A stretch of 64,000 bases of DNA, taken from JAFDZV01 sp964455525. GTDB lineage: Bacteria; Bacteroidota; Ignavibacteria; OLB7. Below the pieces are notes generated by a model. That model was not told the DNA's origin. It saw nothing but the letters and a program-made list of their open reading frames with translations, and ran no database searches. The DNA is taken from assembly GCA_964455525.1 (NCBI GenBank), contig CAYVWR010000011.1:77980-141979 (forward strand), in the 5' to 3' direction. Below are positions 27,357 to 36,599 of this stretch, piece by piece (position 1 is the first letter of the stretch; the number at the start of each line of letters is the position of its first letter). Made by a program: the position numbers and the translations under genes.

Positions 27357-27899
27357 TCAGCTTCCGGCGGAGACGATCACCTTGGCATGCCTCAACACCC
27401 TGTCGCCATAGGTATACCCGGCTTCCAGTTCGCTGATGACGGTATCCTCCGGTGCATCGCTCGGCTGGCGCATCAGCGCCTCGTGCAGATCCACATCGAA
27501 CGGCTGCCCAAGCGCCTCGATCCGCTTGACGCCCTGGACATCCAGGATCTTCAGCAGCTTGTTATAGATCATGAGCACTCCCTGGTAGAAACTCGGGAAG
27601 TCCTTGTTCTGCTCACCGCTCTCCACTGAGCGTCCAAAATCGTCGACAACCGGAAGAATCGACTGCAACAGACGCTCATTGGAGTACTGCATCACCTGCT
27701 CCCGCTCCTGCACCGCTCGCCGACGGAAGTTCTCCAGATCGGCCACGGCACGGATCGCCTGATCGCGGAGCCGCTGATTCTCCAGTTCCAACGCGCTCAG
27801 GCGCTCCTCCAGATCTCCAACGTTGCTCGTCTGCTGTGTTTCGTTCTCCTCGACGCCGGAGTCCTGTAAATCGTCGATTGGTATTTCTCGTTTGCTCAT
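27357..27899 (-). CDS. grpE: nucleotide exchange factor GrpE
   Basis: The 180-residue protein has a variable acidic N-terminus, a long coiled-coil (about 30-85, LEERLSALELENQRLRDQA) and the conserved NFRRRAVQEREQV. The C-terminal beta domain has GVKRIEALGQPFDVDLHEAL and YGDRVLRHAKVIVS. GrpE releases ADP from DnaK. It lies between hrcA and dnaJ, a common heat-shock order. Confidence 0.95.
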   Translation of the reverse strand: MSKREIPIDDLQDSGVEENETQQTSNVGDLEERLSALELENQRLRDQAIRAVADLENFRRRAVQEREQVMQYSNERLLQSILPVVDDFGRSVESGEQNKDFPSFYQGVLMIYNKLLKILDVQGVKRIEALGQPFDVDLHEALMRQPSDAPEDTVISELEAGYTYGDRVLRHAKVIVSAGS

Positions 27900-28020
27900 G
27901 ACTCGTATTATATGGTTCAGACGGAATCCACTACCGAATAAGAATTATCCGGCAATCCGAATACCGAATTTCATATAGCTGGAGTTGCACCCTGCGTGAA
28001 TTCACCCCTGGCTACGACGC

Positions 28021-29106
28021 TCAGCGATCCTGAAAATTATTCGAAATCGCCTTTGCGATATACTCTACGACTGTGATCATCCGTGAGTAATCCATGCGTT
28101 TGGGACCGATCAGCCCGATGGTCCCGGTGGTGCTACCAACCCGGTAACGGGTTGTGATCAGGCTATAGCCAAGCATCCGCTGGTCGCGATGCTCCTCACC
28201 GATGGTGATGTCCACGGTCTCATCGTCGCCCACGTGGCTATCGAGCAGATGCACCACCATCTCCTCGTTTTCGATCAGCTCCACGATGCCACGCACCTGT
28301 GCGGGATTGGCAAATTCGGGATGGCGGAAGATATTCTGTGTCGGCGAGATCTGCACCCGCTCGATATCGGACGCCTCGGAAAAGATCCGGTCGGCCGAAT
28401 CAAGCAACACCTGCATCAGCCCCCCTCCCTCGACGATCGCCACATCACGCAGCCGTTCATAACAACTGTTCCGAACCTCCCGAAGCGTCAGCCCTGCCAG
28501 GCGCTCGTTCAGCACCCGTACAACGCTCTCCAGCCGATCGCGCGACAGCTCATGGTTGGTCACCTCAAGCGTCACCGTCCTGATAAGCCCCGCCCGAAGC
28601 GATAACACCACCAGCAGCCGGGTACTTGAGAGCGTGACAAGCTCGATCCGCTCAAGAATGCTGTTGAGCAGTTCAGGAGCGCGCACAATGCCAAGCTGAT
28701 GCGAAATCAGGCCGATCAGCCGGGAGGCCTCCTTCATCAGGACAGGCGTGGGTGCTGTGGGGTCTATATTTCTCTTGATAGCAACCTGCTCGGCAGCGCT
28801 AAGGCGGCCGCTGCGCACGATCGTGTCGACGTAGAACCTGTAGCCCAGATCGGTCGGGACACGCCCCGCAGAGGTATGGGGATGGGATATGAACCCCTTC
28901 TCCTCCAGATCCGCCATGGTGTTGCGGATCGTGGCTGCGGAGATCGACTCCTCCTCCAGTCTCTTCGAGAGATACCTGGAGCCAACGGGATTAGCCGTCA
29001 GAATATAATTCTGGACAATATAACGCAAAATGAGCTCCTCCCGTTCGGAGAGCTCATCGGCGATGATATTTTTCTGCCTGCCCGTGATATGTTGTCCTGT
29101 TGCCAT
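28021..29106 (-). CDS. hrcA: heat-inducible transcription repressor HrcA
   Basis: The 361-residue protein has an N-terminal winged helix: LSEREELILRYIVQNYI, TANPVGSRYLSKRL and SAATIRNTMADLEEKGFISHPHTSAGRVPTDLGYRFYV. The GAF-like and C-terminal domains end with TIGLIGPKRMDYSRMI. HrcA normally represses groE/dnaK operons by binding the CIRCE inverted repeat (TTAGCACTC-N9-GAGTGCTAA). I found no CIRCE copy before hrcA, grpE or dnaJ in this window, so its targets are probably elsewhere, such as groES-groEL. Confidence 0.95.
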   Translation of the reverse strand: MATGQHITGRQKNIIADELSEREELILRYIVQNYILTANPVGSRYLSKRLEEESISAATIRNTMADLEEKGFISHPHTSAGRVPTDLGYRFYVDTIVRSGRLSAAEQVAIKRNIDPTAPTPVLMKEASRLIGLISHQLGIVRAPELLNSILERIELVTLSSTRLLVVLSLRAGLIRTVTLEVTNHELSRDRLESVVRVLNERLAGLTLREVRNSCYERLRDVAIVEGGGLMQVLLDSADRIFSEASDIERVQISPTQNIFRHPEFANPAQVRGIVELIENEEMVVHLLDSHVGDDETVDITIGEEHRDQRMLGYSLITTRYRVGSTTGTIGLIGPKRMDYSRMITVVEYIAKAISNNFQDR

Positions 29107-29755
29107 CTATACACTTATGACGATGGAAGAACCATCTCTGGGTCCACATCCCGGTAATAATGTACTACAACCCTTCTCCTGTACGATTGCCTGGCTCCGA
29201 AAACCCTCGGCTTCGTCGATACGCCGGGATGTTTGAGAAGTTCCTCTCAGCAGCCAGGAGGAGCGTCGCACAGCCATATTTCAGACAGAAGACATGGTAA
29301 TTGATCCACACCCCGCTGCTCCTTGCTCCTCTTCCGATTAAACCGATCCAGGGAATTCCGGCCCCTGCCATCCCCTGGCTGCGTGTAGGTTCGATGGGAG
29401 CATCACACATTCTACGGGCGTAGATCAGCACGGGCAATCGCAGCCGATGCCGGATTGCCGATAAGGATACCGACGGCCCTCACCGAAACATCTCTGACAG
29501 GTGTGAGTTCCTTGTTGTCAGAAGGAGATTCAAAGAACTCGATCCCGCCACCCATACCCATCCGATGGTTCTGCTCGATCAACCGTTACGGCGGTGCCCC
29601 AGGCGCTGCCTTGCCGGATGGACGTACAGTTCTCAACAGCCGAAGCCATGGAGATGAATTGCCGTAAGGCGTACAAACCCCTGCATATGCCCTCCAATGT
29701 AGCAATCTCTACCATGGTTCCGAAAGAGCAAATCGAGCAGCCCCCTTGAAAACAA
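29107..29755. other. intergenic region between hrcA start and the nuo cluster
   Basis: Only short frames without recognisable domains occur. It should contain the promoter of the hrcA operon, but no clear TAnnTTTG box or CIRCE element was found. Confidence 0.45.
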
Positions 29756-29788
29756 ACCGGGGGAACCAACCGTGTTGATTCCCCCGGT
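29756..29788 (-). terminator. terminator of the nuo cluster
   Basis: ACCGGGGGAA (29756-29765) pairs with TTCCCCCGGT (29779-29788). The minus-strand tail is TTTGTTTTC. It begins 5 bases after the nuoN stop. Confidence 0.75.
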
Positions 29789-29792
29789 GAAA

Positions 29793-31217
29793 TCACTTTG
29801 GTATCGCTCGAAGTATCAGGTCGGGGAGAAAGCCGATGATAAGCGTTCCGGCCAGCGTAAGCGCCAGCACGGTTTTCGAGAGTCCGCTCACGTGTACTGT
29901 TGACTCCTCCCCCTCCGGCTCGCGGAAGAACATGTTCACGATCAGGCCCAGGTAGAACCAGACGGAGATCACCGAGGCGATCACGCCGACGATTGCAAGC
30001 CAGGTCATGTCGGCACGTACAGCCGAGACAAACAGAAGATACTTGCCATAGAACCCGGCAAACGGCGGGATGCCGGTCAGCGAAAACATGAAGATCGCCA
30101 TGATGATCGCCAGCCCCGGGCGGCGACGGCCAAGCCCCTTGTAGTCGTCGATGGAGAGATTGCCCCCGTTCTCACGCTCCAGCAGCCCAACCACCGCAAA
30201 CGCGCCAAGCTGCATGAAGAGATAGGCCGCCACGTAATACACGATGCCGTTCCATCCGGTCTGGTTGGCTGCGGCAAGGCCGATCAGCATATAACCGGCA
30301 TGGGCCACCGAGGAGTAGGCAAGCATACGCTTGATATTGTTCTGCACCAGCGCCGTGATATTCCCCACAAGCATAGATCCGGTCGCCAGAAGTGCCAGCA
30401 CCGTACGAGCTTCCGTAAGCCCTTCGGCATTGCTGGTCGAGACCGGGATCATAAAGCCCACAAACCCGGCAAAGGCGGCCGCCTTTCCTGCGGTGCTCAT
30501 AAAACCGGTCACCACCGTCGGCGCCCCCTGATAGACATCCGGTGCCCACTGATGGAACGGGAAGGCCGCAACCTTGAACCCAAGGCCGACGATGATAAGC
30601 CCGACACCGCTCCAGAACAGCATCGGGAACTGGGTCTTTACCGCACCTGTAAGAATGGCGCTGTAGAGGGTATCACCAACCGCCCCATAGACAAGCGCAA
30701 TCCCGTACAGGAGAAAACCGGAGGCGAAGGCACCAAGAAGGAAATACTTCATGGATGCCTCGTTGGAGGAAAGCTGATGGCGGAACAGCCCGGCAAGAAC
30801 GTAGAAGCAGATCGACATCACCTCTACGCCGACAAAAAGCACCATCAGGTCGCTGGCGTGCGATAGAAGCATCATGCCGGCAACCGACATCGTCACCAGC
30901 GTATAGAACTCGTCGAACATGCCGCCGAGACGCTCCAGATAATCACGCGCCAGCAGCACGGTCATGATGCCGGCACCGCAGAAGATGATGTCGTAGATGC
31001 TGGCCATCCCGCCAGCGGTGATCATTCCATGGAACCCGCTCAGGTTTTCATTCATCGTAAACAGCGCGGCAACGATACCCCCGACAAAACCGAGGATTGC
31101 GAGCACCGAGCAGATACGGGTGCTGCGAACCACCAGGGCGTCGGCAAGCATCACCAGCAATGCAAAAAGGCTGACGATTTCGATGGGCGACGCGGCAAGA
31201 AAGTCTGTTTGGCTCAT
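29793..31217 (-). CDS. nuoN: NADH-quinone oxidoreductase subunit N
   Basis: The 474-residue membrane protein has about 14 helices and complex I antiporter-like motifs. VEVMSICFYVLAGL carries the conserved helix 5 Glu, and KVAAFPFHQWAPDVYQGAP holds the helix 7 Lys and the broken-helix loop. KRMLAYSSVAHAGYMLIG holds the second Lys. Subunit N is one of the three proton-pumping subunits of complex I. It is last in the cluster and overlaps the antiporter gene by four bases (ATGA), so translation is coupled. Confidence 0.93.
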   Translation of the reverse strand: MSQTDFLAASPIEIVSLFALLVMLADALVVRSTRICSVLAILGFVGGIVAALFTMNENLSGFHGMITAGGMASIYDIIFCGAGIMTVLLARDYLERLGGMFDEFYTLVTMSVAGMMLLSHASDLMVLFVGVEVMSICFYVLAGLFRHQLSSNEASMKYFLLGAFASGFLLYGIALVYGAVGDTLYSAILTGAVKTQFPMLFWSGVGLIIVGLGFKVAAFPFHQWAPDVYQGAPTVVTGFMSTAGKAAAFAGFVGFMIPVSTSNAEGLTEARTVLALLATGSMLVGNITALVQNNIKRMLAYSSVAHAGYMLIGLAAANQTGWNGIVYYVAAYLFMQLGAFAVVGLLERENGGNLSIDDYKGLGRRRPGLAIIMAIFMFSLTGIPPFAGFYGKYLLFVSAVRADMTWLAIVGVIASVISVWFYLGLIVNMFFREPEGEESTVHVSGLSKTVLALTLAGTLIIGFLPDLILRAIPK

Positions 31218-32485
31218 GAAAAGAAGATTATCCAGACGAGAAGGTATACCGGCAGGAGCACCGGCAGAGAAAACGTTACGATATATCCGAAGAAGCCGGG
31301 CATCCGTACTCCGGCCTGTTCGGCAATGGCCTTTACCATGAAGTTCGGACCGTTGCCTATATAGGTCATGGCTCCGAAGAAGACCGCAGCGGCGGAGATC
31401 GCCGCCACATGCAGCCCCCCTGTCTGTAGATACTGGAGCACATGCTGGGGGTTGCCTACCTCCAGCCCGGCCAAGCCAAGCGCGGCGCTCAGGAAGTTCA
31501 GATATGTGGGCGCGTTGTCCAGAACACTGCTCAACGCCCCGGTTATCCAGTAGAACCCGCCCGGCGACTCGATTCCAAGATGCGCGGCGTTCGCCGAAAG
31601 CCAGTCGAGCGCCGGAAGCATCGTCAGAAAGATCCCGATGAACAGATACGCAACCTCCTCGATCGGATGGAAGGTAAACTGATTCCGTTCATGAATCTCC
31701 CCCTTGGTCGTGTAATAACTCGCCGCAGCAGCGCCGAGCATCAACACCTCCCGCAGAGCCATCGGATGTTCAATAAAGACGGCACCGATGATCACCGCAA
31801 GAAAGATCAGATTGTGCAGCCCCATCACCCGCGTGGCGCCGTTCTCGGTCTCCACGGTGGAGCGAAGCTCCTCCGGCATCTTCCGATAGCTCTGCCGGTC
31901 GATGAGATAGAAGATCCCCAGCAACAGCAGCAGCACCAAAGCCCAGGGAAGGATCATCCTCTCGGTGATCCAGAAGAACGGCACCCCCTTGAGATAGCCA
32001 AGGAACAGAGGAGGGTCGCCGATCGGGGTCAGAGCACCTCCAACGTTTGAAACGATGAAGATGAAGAAGACGACATGATATGCCGAGAGCCGATATCGGT
32101 TGTTCCGCAGATACGGGCGTATAAGCAACATCGATGCGCCGGTCGTGCCGAGCAGATTTGCGATGATCCCACCCACTGCCAGAAACAGCAGGTTCCCGGC
32201 AGGCGTGGATCGCCCCTTGATCGTGATATGAACCCCGCCGGCGGTCACATAGAGCGAGCCGATCAGCGCGATAAAGCTCACATATTCATGAAGCGATGCC
32301 CACACACGTCCCGCATTGCCAAGGCCGATGATGTAATAACCAGCGGTTATCAGACCAAGGGCTACAGCCACCACCTTATACCTCCTGCCCCACCACTCCC
32401 CGTTGATAAAGGGCATGGCGGCGATCATCGCCAGCAGGAGAAAAAACGGAATGATCCATAGAGGATCGACCGTAGCCGATTCCAT
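31214..32485 (-). CDS. NhaD/ArsB-type sodium:proton antiporter (ion transporter superfamily)
   Basis: The 423-residue protein has about 11 hydrophobic segments. Conserved parts include GGIIANLLGTTGASMLLIRP and VGGALTPIGDPPLFLGYLKGVPF, matching the NhaD, citrate-transporter and ArsB superfamily. SSVLDNAPTYLNF in the second half fits the paired ion-site loops of NhaD-like Na+/H+ antiporters. It sits between nuoM and nuoN with a 3-base gap on one side and a 4-base overlap on the other, so it is surely co-expressed with them. Its role may be to couple the proton gradient of respiration to sodium. This arrangement is not part of the classic nuo order. Confidence 0.78.
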   Translation of the reverse strand: MESATVDPLWIIPFFLLLAMIAAMPFINGEWWGRRYKVVAVALGLITAGYYIIGLGNAGRVWASLHEYVSFIALIGSLYVTAGGVHITIKGRSTPAGNLLFLAVGGIIANLLGTTGASMLLIRPYLRNNRYRLSAYHVVFFIFIVSNVGGALTPIGDPPLFLGYLKGVPFFWITERMILPWALVLLLLLGIFYLIDRQSYRKMPEELRSTVETENGATRVMGLHNLIFLAVIIGAVFIEHPMALREVLMLGAAAASYYTTKGEIHERNQFTFHPIEEVAYLFIGIFLTMLPALDWLSANAAHLGIESPGGFYWITGALSSVLDNAPTYLNFLSAALGLAGLEVGNPQHVLQYLQTGGLHVAAISAAAVFFGAMTYIGNGPNFMVKAIAEQAGVRMPGFFGYIVTFSLPVLLPVYLLVWIIFFS

Positions 32486-32488
32486 CCC

Positions 32489-34144
32489 TTATCGGCTGCC
32501 GGGGTTCGGCGTGCCACCCGGCACCACGATCGGCTGTGGCTGCCCGGACTGAGGCGTTGCAACGGTGGCATTGGCCGGAACAACCGGCTGTACCGATGCG
32601 GTGGAATCGCTCAGACGGGCCTGTGCCTCGGCAGCATACCGGTTCTCCCCTCTCAGCACCTCCACCACTCCCACAATCGCACGCGAACCGCTTTCGGTAA
32701 CGCTCAGGAACGTGTTCGGCTGGAACCCGATCCAGACGCAGAAGATGACCAGCGGGACGAGCAGTCCGATCTCCAGCGGGTTCAGATCCTTTACATGACG
32801 GTTCTCGTTATGCGTGATCGGGCCGAAGAACATCCGCTGGTAGAGCACCAGAAGATAGACAGCGGCCAGGATCACCCCCGACGCGCCAATCACCGCATAC
32901 CAGCGCGAGGCCAGGTGATCGGAGATATATGCGCCGAGCAGCGTAAGGTACTCCCCCACAAACCCGTTAAGCCCCGGAAGACCAACCGATGCAAACACCG
33001 CGATCGCAAAGAAGACGGCATATACCGGCATCGTTTTGGCCAGGCCGCCGAACTGTGCCATCTCGCGTGTATGACGGCGCTCGTAGATAAAGCCGATCAG
33101 CAGAAAGAGCATGCCGGTGGAAAGACCGTGGTTCACCATCTGCAACACTGCTCCCTGCACCCCCTCGACGGTCATCGAGAAGATGCCCAGCACCACAAAG
33201 CCAAGGTGGGCGATCGACGAATATGCCACAAGCTTCTTGATATCGGTCTGCACCATCGCCAGCAATGCGCCATAGATGATGCCGATCACGGCAAGCACCG
33301 AGAACAGATCGGCATACTGCAACGACGACTGTGGAAAGAGCTGAAGATTGAAACGGATCAGACCATAGGTGCCCATCTTGAGCATCACCGCGGCCAGGAT
33401 CACCGAGCCGGCCGTCGGGGCTTGCGTATGGGCATCCGGCAACCATGTGTGCAGCGGGAAGAGCGGCACCTTGATGCAGAACGAGAGCGCAAATGCCAGG
33501 AAGATCCAGTTCTGGGTCTCGATCGGGATATTTGGCCCCACATGCATCAGCTTTGCCAGATCGGTCGTGAAGCCACCCAGTTGCGCTTCGCCATAATAGC
33601 CGAGCCAGACGATGGCAACCAGCATCAGAAGCGAGCCGGCCATCGTGTAGATGAAGAACTTCATCGCCGCATAGATCCTGTCCTTGCCGCCCCAGATGCC
33701 AATCAGGAAGTACATCGGGATAAGCACAACCTCCCAGAAGACATAGAAAACGAAGGTATCGAGCGAGATAAAGACGCCGATCACCCCGAATTCCAGCAGA
33801 AGCACCATGATATAATAGAGCTTCTCCCGGTCACGAATCCCCTCCCAGCTCGACATGATGGCGATGGGCATCGTAAAGGTTGTCAACACCACAAGAAGCA
33901 GCGACATACCGTCGATACCGAACCGGAAGCCGATGTCGAGCGACGATATCCAGGGCGTGTTCGTGACGAACTGAAATCCCGGGTCCGCCTTGTCAAAGCC
34001 GAACCAGAGTGCCAGAGAGACCACAAACGTAAGGATCGAGCCGATGGCCGCCCCCAGGCGATGAGCCTTCTTGTTCTCCGAAGGGATGAACATCAGAACC
34101 AGCGCAACCAGAAGCGGGATAAAAAGCGTCAGCAGAAGAACCAT
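32489..34144 (-). CDS. nuoM: NADH-quinone oxidoreductase subunit M
   Basis: The 551-residue protein is a proton-pumping subunit of complex I. Motifs present are FYVFWEVVLIPMYFLIGIWGG (helix 5 Glu), KVPLFPLHTWLPDAHTQAPT (helix 7 Lys and quinone-side loop) and KKLVAYSSIAHLGFVVLGIF (second Lys). The C-terminal tail of about 45 residues is Pro/Ala/Ser-rich and unlike the usual short end. It lies 3 bases before the antiporter start. Confidence 0.94.
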   Translation of the reverse strand: MVLLLTLFIPLLVALVLMFIPSENKKAHRLGAAIGSILTFVVSLALWFGFDKADPGFQFVTNTPWISSLDIGFRFGIDGMSLLLVVLTTFTMPIAIMSSWEGIRDREKLYYIMVLLLEFGVIGVFISLDTFVFYVFWEVVLIPMYFLIGIWGGKDRIYAAMKFFIYTMAGSLLMLVAIVWLGYYGEAQLGGFTTDLAKLMHVGPNIPIETQNWIFLAFALSFCIKVPLFPLHTWLPDAHTQAPTAGSVILAAVMLKMGTYGLIRFNLQLFPQSSLQYADLFSVLAVIGIIYGALLAMVQTDIKKLVAYSSIAHLGFVVLGIFSMTVEGVQGAVLQMVNHGLSTGMLFLLIGFIYERRHTREMAQFGGLAKTMPVYAVFFAIAVFASVGLPGLNGFVGEYLTLLGAYISDHLASRWYAVIGASGVILAAVYLLVLYQRMFFGPITHNENRHVKDLNPLEIGLLVPLVIFCVWIGFQPNTFLSVTESGSRAIVGVVEVLRGENRYAAEAQARLSDSTASVQPVVPANATVATPQSGQPQPIVVPGGTPNPGSR

Positions 34145-34293
34145 TGATCGGGATTGTCTTTTTTCAAATGACGAGGAAGTCCGTAGTCAGTACGTCAAGA
34201 GCCTGAAGCGTTGCAAAGCGTAGGATGCGGAGCGTTACCAGAATCTGGTTCCCTGACGGGCAAGACCGCGATAAGGGAAACGCCCCGGCCCTT

Positions 34294-36246
34294 CTACTTC
34301 AGCAAAATCCAGGCGAGCACGGCGACGATGCCGACAACGAATACCATCGCATAGTTCTGTGCGATGCCGTTCTGCATCTTGCGGATGACATTTGCCAACC
34401 CGCCAGTGAAGCGGGCCGAGCCATTGATAGCGCCGTCGATCATTCCCTTGTCCACAAAACGGAGCAGAAAGACGCGCGAGACGCTTTGCAAGGGAGTCAC
34501 GATAAGCCACTCGTACACCTCGTCGGCGTACCACTTGTTCCAGAGGAGCTTGTACGGCCCCTTCATCCGTGTGGCCAGACGATCGGCGAGCGCCGGCTTC
34601 TTCTCGTAGATGTAATAGGCAAGAGCGATACCGGCCACCGCCACCGCCGATGCAACGGCGATAAGCACCCATTCGGTGGCATGCGAGCCATGATGCTGGG
34701 TGAAATTCCGATAAGCGGGGGCAAAGATCGGCTCAAGCCAGGTGTGCAGCACATGAGCATGCTCCCCAACGACCGGCGGAAGTCCGAGAAATCCGCCCAC
34801 CGTGGAAAGCACCGCCAGAATCCAGAGCGGGATCGTCATCGAAGCGGGTGACTCGTGCGGATGCACATGATGATGGTCAAACCTCTCTTTCCCGTGGAAC
34901 GTGAGGAAGACCGACCGGAACATATAAAACGCCGTGCAGAACGCGGCGAGCGAGCCTACGATCCAGAGCAGCGCATTACCATCGATGAACGAGTGGTACA
35001 GGATCTCATCCTTGGAGAAAAACCCGCTGAACGGCAGAATGCCGGCAATGGCAAGCGAGCCTATCAGATACGTCTTGTAGGTGGTCGGCATATACTTCTT
35101 CAGCCCCCCCATCTTCTGCATATCCTGCTCCTCGTGCATGCCGTGGATCACCGATCCTGAGCCGAGGAACAGAAGCGCCTTGAAGAACGCATGGGTCATC
35201 ACATGGAATACCGCCGAGGTGAACGCACCAACCCCAAGCGCTATAAACATGAACCCAAGCTGCGATACCGTGGAGTAGGCAAGCACCTTCTTGATATCGT
35301 TCTGCACCAGCCCGACCGTTGCCGCGATAAGCGCGGTGGTTGCGGCAACACCGGTGATCACCGCCATGGTGGTCGGCGAAAGGGTGAACAGAGCCGCATT
35401 CCGGCTGATCAGGAAGATGCCCGAGGTTACCATGGTGGCCGCATGGATAAGCGCCGAAACGGGCGTAGGACCGGCCATGGCATCGGGGAGCCACACGCCA
35501 AGCGGGATCTGTGCCGACTTGCCGCATGCCCCAAGAAAGAGGCAGAGCGTGGCGATCGTGATGCTGGTGCTGCTCCCCGGAAAATATCCGCCAAGGCTTA
35601 CCGCCTCGGTGATCTGCTGATACTGCAACGTTCCAAACTCATGAAAGAGGATGAACATGCCGATAAGCATCCCAAGATCGCCGATACGGTTCACCACAAA
35701 GGCCTTCTTGGCAGCATCGCCGGTGGTGCGAATCCCCACCCCCTCGAACTTCCTCTCGTACCAGAATCCGATCAGCAGGAACGAACAAAGCCCCACCCCT
35801 TCCCAGCCAAGAAACGTTACCAGAAAGTTATCGGCCAGAACCAGATTCAGCATCATAAAGATGAAGAGGTTCAGATAGGCGAAAAACCGGCTGAAACCGG
35901 GATCGCCATGCATATAGCCGATTGAATAGATGTGGATGAGCGTTCCAATGCCGGTGATGATCAACAGAAAGATCATTGAAAGCTGGTCGATCTGGTAGGA
36001 GAAGCCGACCGAGAAGGTGCCGGCTGTAATCCATGGGAGCAGATCCACCAGCACCCGCCGCGATGCGGCGGGCATCGAGACAAGCTCGAAGAACATTGTC
36101 ACAGCGAGGATGAAGCCGATGCCCACCATCGATGTACCGATCACTCCCACCGTCTTCTCCGATCCTATCTTCCTGCCAAAAAGGCCGTTGATAAGGAAGC
36201 CGACCAGCGGTAGCAACAGTACGAACGGAAGTAACGTTGAGATCAT
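34294..36246 (-). CDS. nuoL: NADH-quinone oxidoreductase subunit L
   Basis: Starting at 36246 gives 650 residues, matching the family. It has the antiporter-type segments FLGWEGVGLCSFLLIGFWYE, KSAQIPLGVWLPDAMAGPTPVSALIHAATMV and KKVLAYSTVSQLGFMFIALG. A long C-terminal amphipathic region ends in a final helix, the lateral arm of complex I. This is the first nuo gene of the cluster; the longer in-frame start at 36357 lacks support. Genes nuoA to nuoK are not next to it, so the complex I genes are split in this genome. Confidence 0.94.
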   Translation of the reverse strand: MISTLLPFVLLLPLVGFLINGLFGRKIGSEKTVGVIGTSMVGIGFILAVTMFFELVSMPAASRRVLVDLLPWITAGTFSVGFSYQIDQLSMIFLLIITGIGTLIHIYSIGYMHGDPGFSRFFAYLNLFIFMMLNLVLADNFLVTFLGWEGVGLCSFLLIGFWYERKFEGVGIRTTGDAAKKAFVVNRIGDLGMLIGMFILFHEFGTLQYQQITEAVSLGGYFPGSSTSITIATLCLFLGACGKSAQIPLGVWLPDAMAGPTPVSALIHAATMVTSGIFLISRNAALFTLSPTTMAVITGVAATTALIAATVGLVQNDIKKVLAYSTVSQLGFMFIALGVGAFTSAVFHVMTHAFFKALLFLGSGSVIHGMHEEQDMQKMGGLKKYMPTTYKTYLIGSLAIAGILPFSGFFSKDEILYHSFIDGNALLWIVGSLAAFCTAFYMFRSVFLTFHGKERFDHHHVHPHESPASMTIPLWILAVLSTVGGFLGLPPVVGEHAHVLHTWLEPIFAPAYRNFTQHHGSHATEWVLIAVASAVAVAGIALAYYIYEKKPALADRLATRMKGPYKLLWNKWYADEVYEWLIVTPLQSVSRVFLLRFVDKGMIDGAINGSARFTGGLANVIRKMQNGIAQNYAMVFVVGIVAVLAWILLK

Positions 36247-36599
36247 GCTGAGATGACAGAGAAATAGGCTATTGAAGAGAATCTTTTTGGTTCCGCAGTA
36301 TGCCTCTTCGTGATACACGGACCGGCCCGGACGGCATCGGGGCATGTATAGCCCCAATCATTGATCGAGGGGACGGCTTGCAGCCGACGATGCCCCTCGC
36401 ATCGCCTTTTTCCGGGGGTTCGTACCGGTGCCCGGAGAGCGCCGATACTGAATATACGATCATTGACAGGTGCAATGCTCAGCAGCAGGCACAGCCATAT
36501 CGCCGCCGACAGATCCTGCTGTGTCCGGCGGCCACATCATCGGCCATGACAGTCGCCAGCCCCGGATATGCTCCGGCCCGGCTCTACAGTGCCGATGAA
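36247..36599. other. intergenic region upstream of nuoL
   Basis: About 350 bases with overlapping short frames only. The promoter of the nuoL cluster should be here; I could not identify one with confidence. Confidence 0.45.

Noticed and set aside
27900..29200. CIRCE operator for HrcA
   Set aside because: Looked for TTAGCACTC and its partner before hrcA and grpE; not present.
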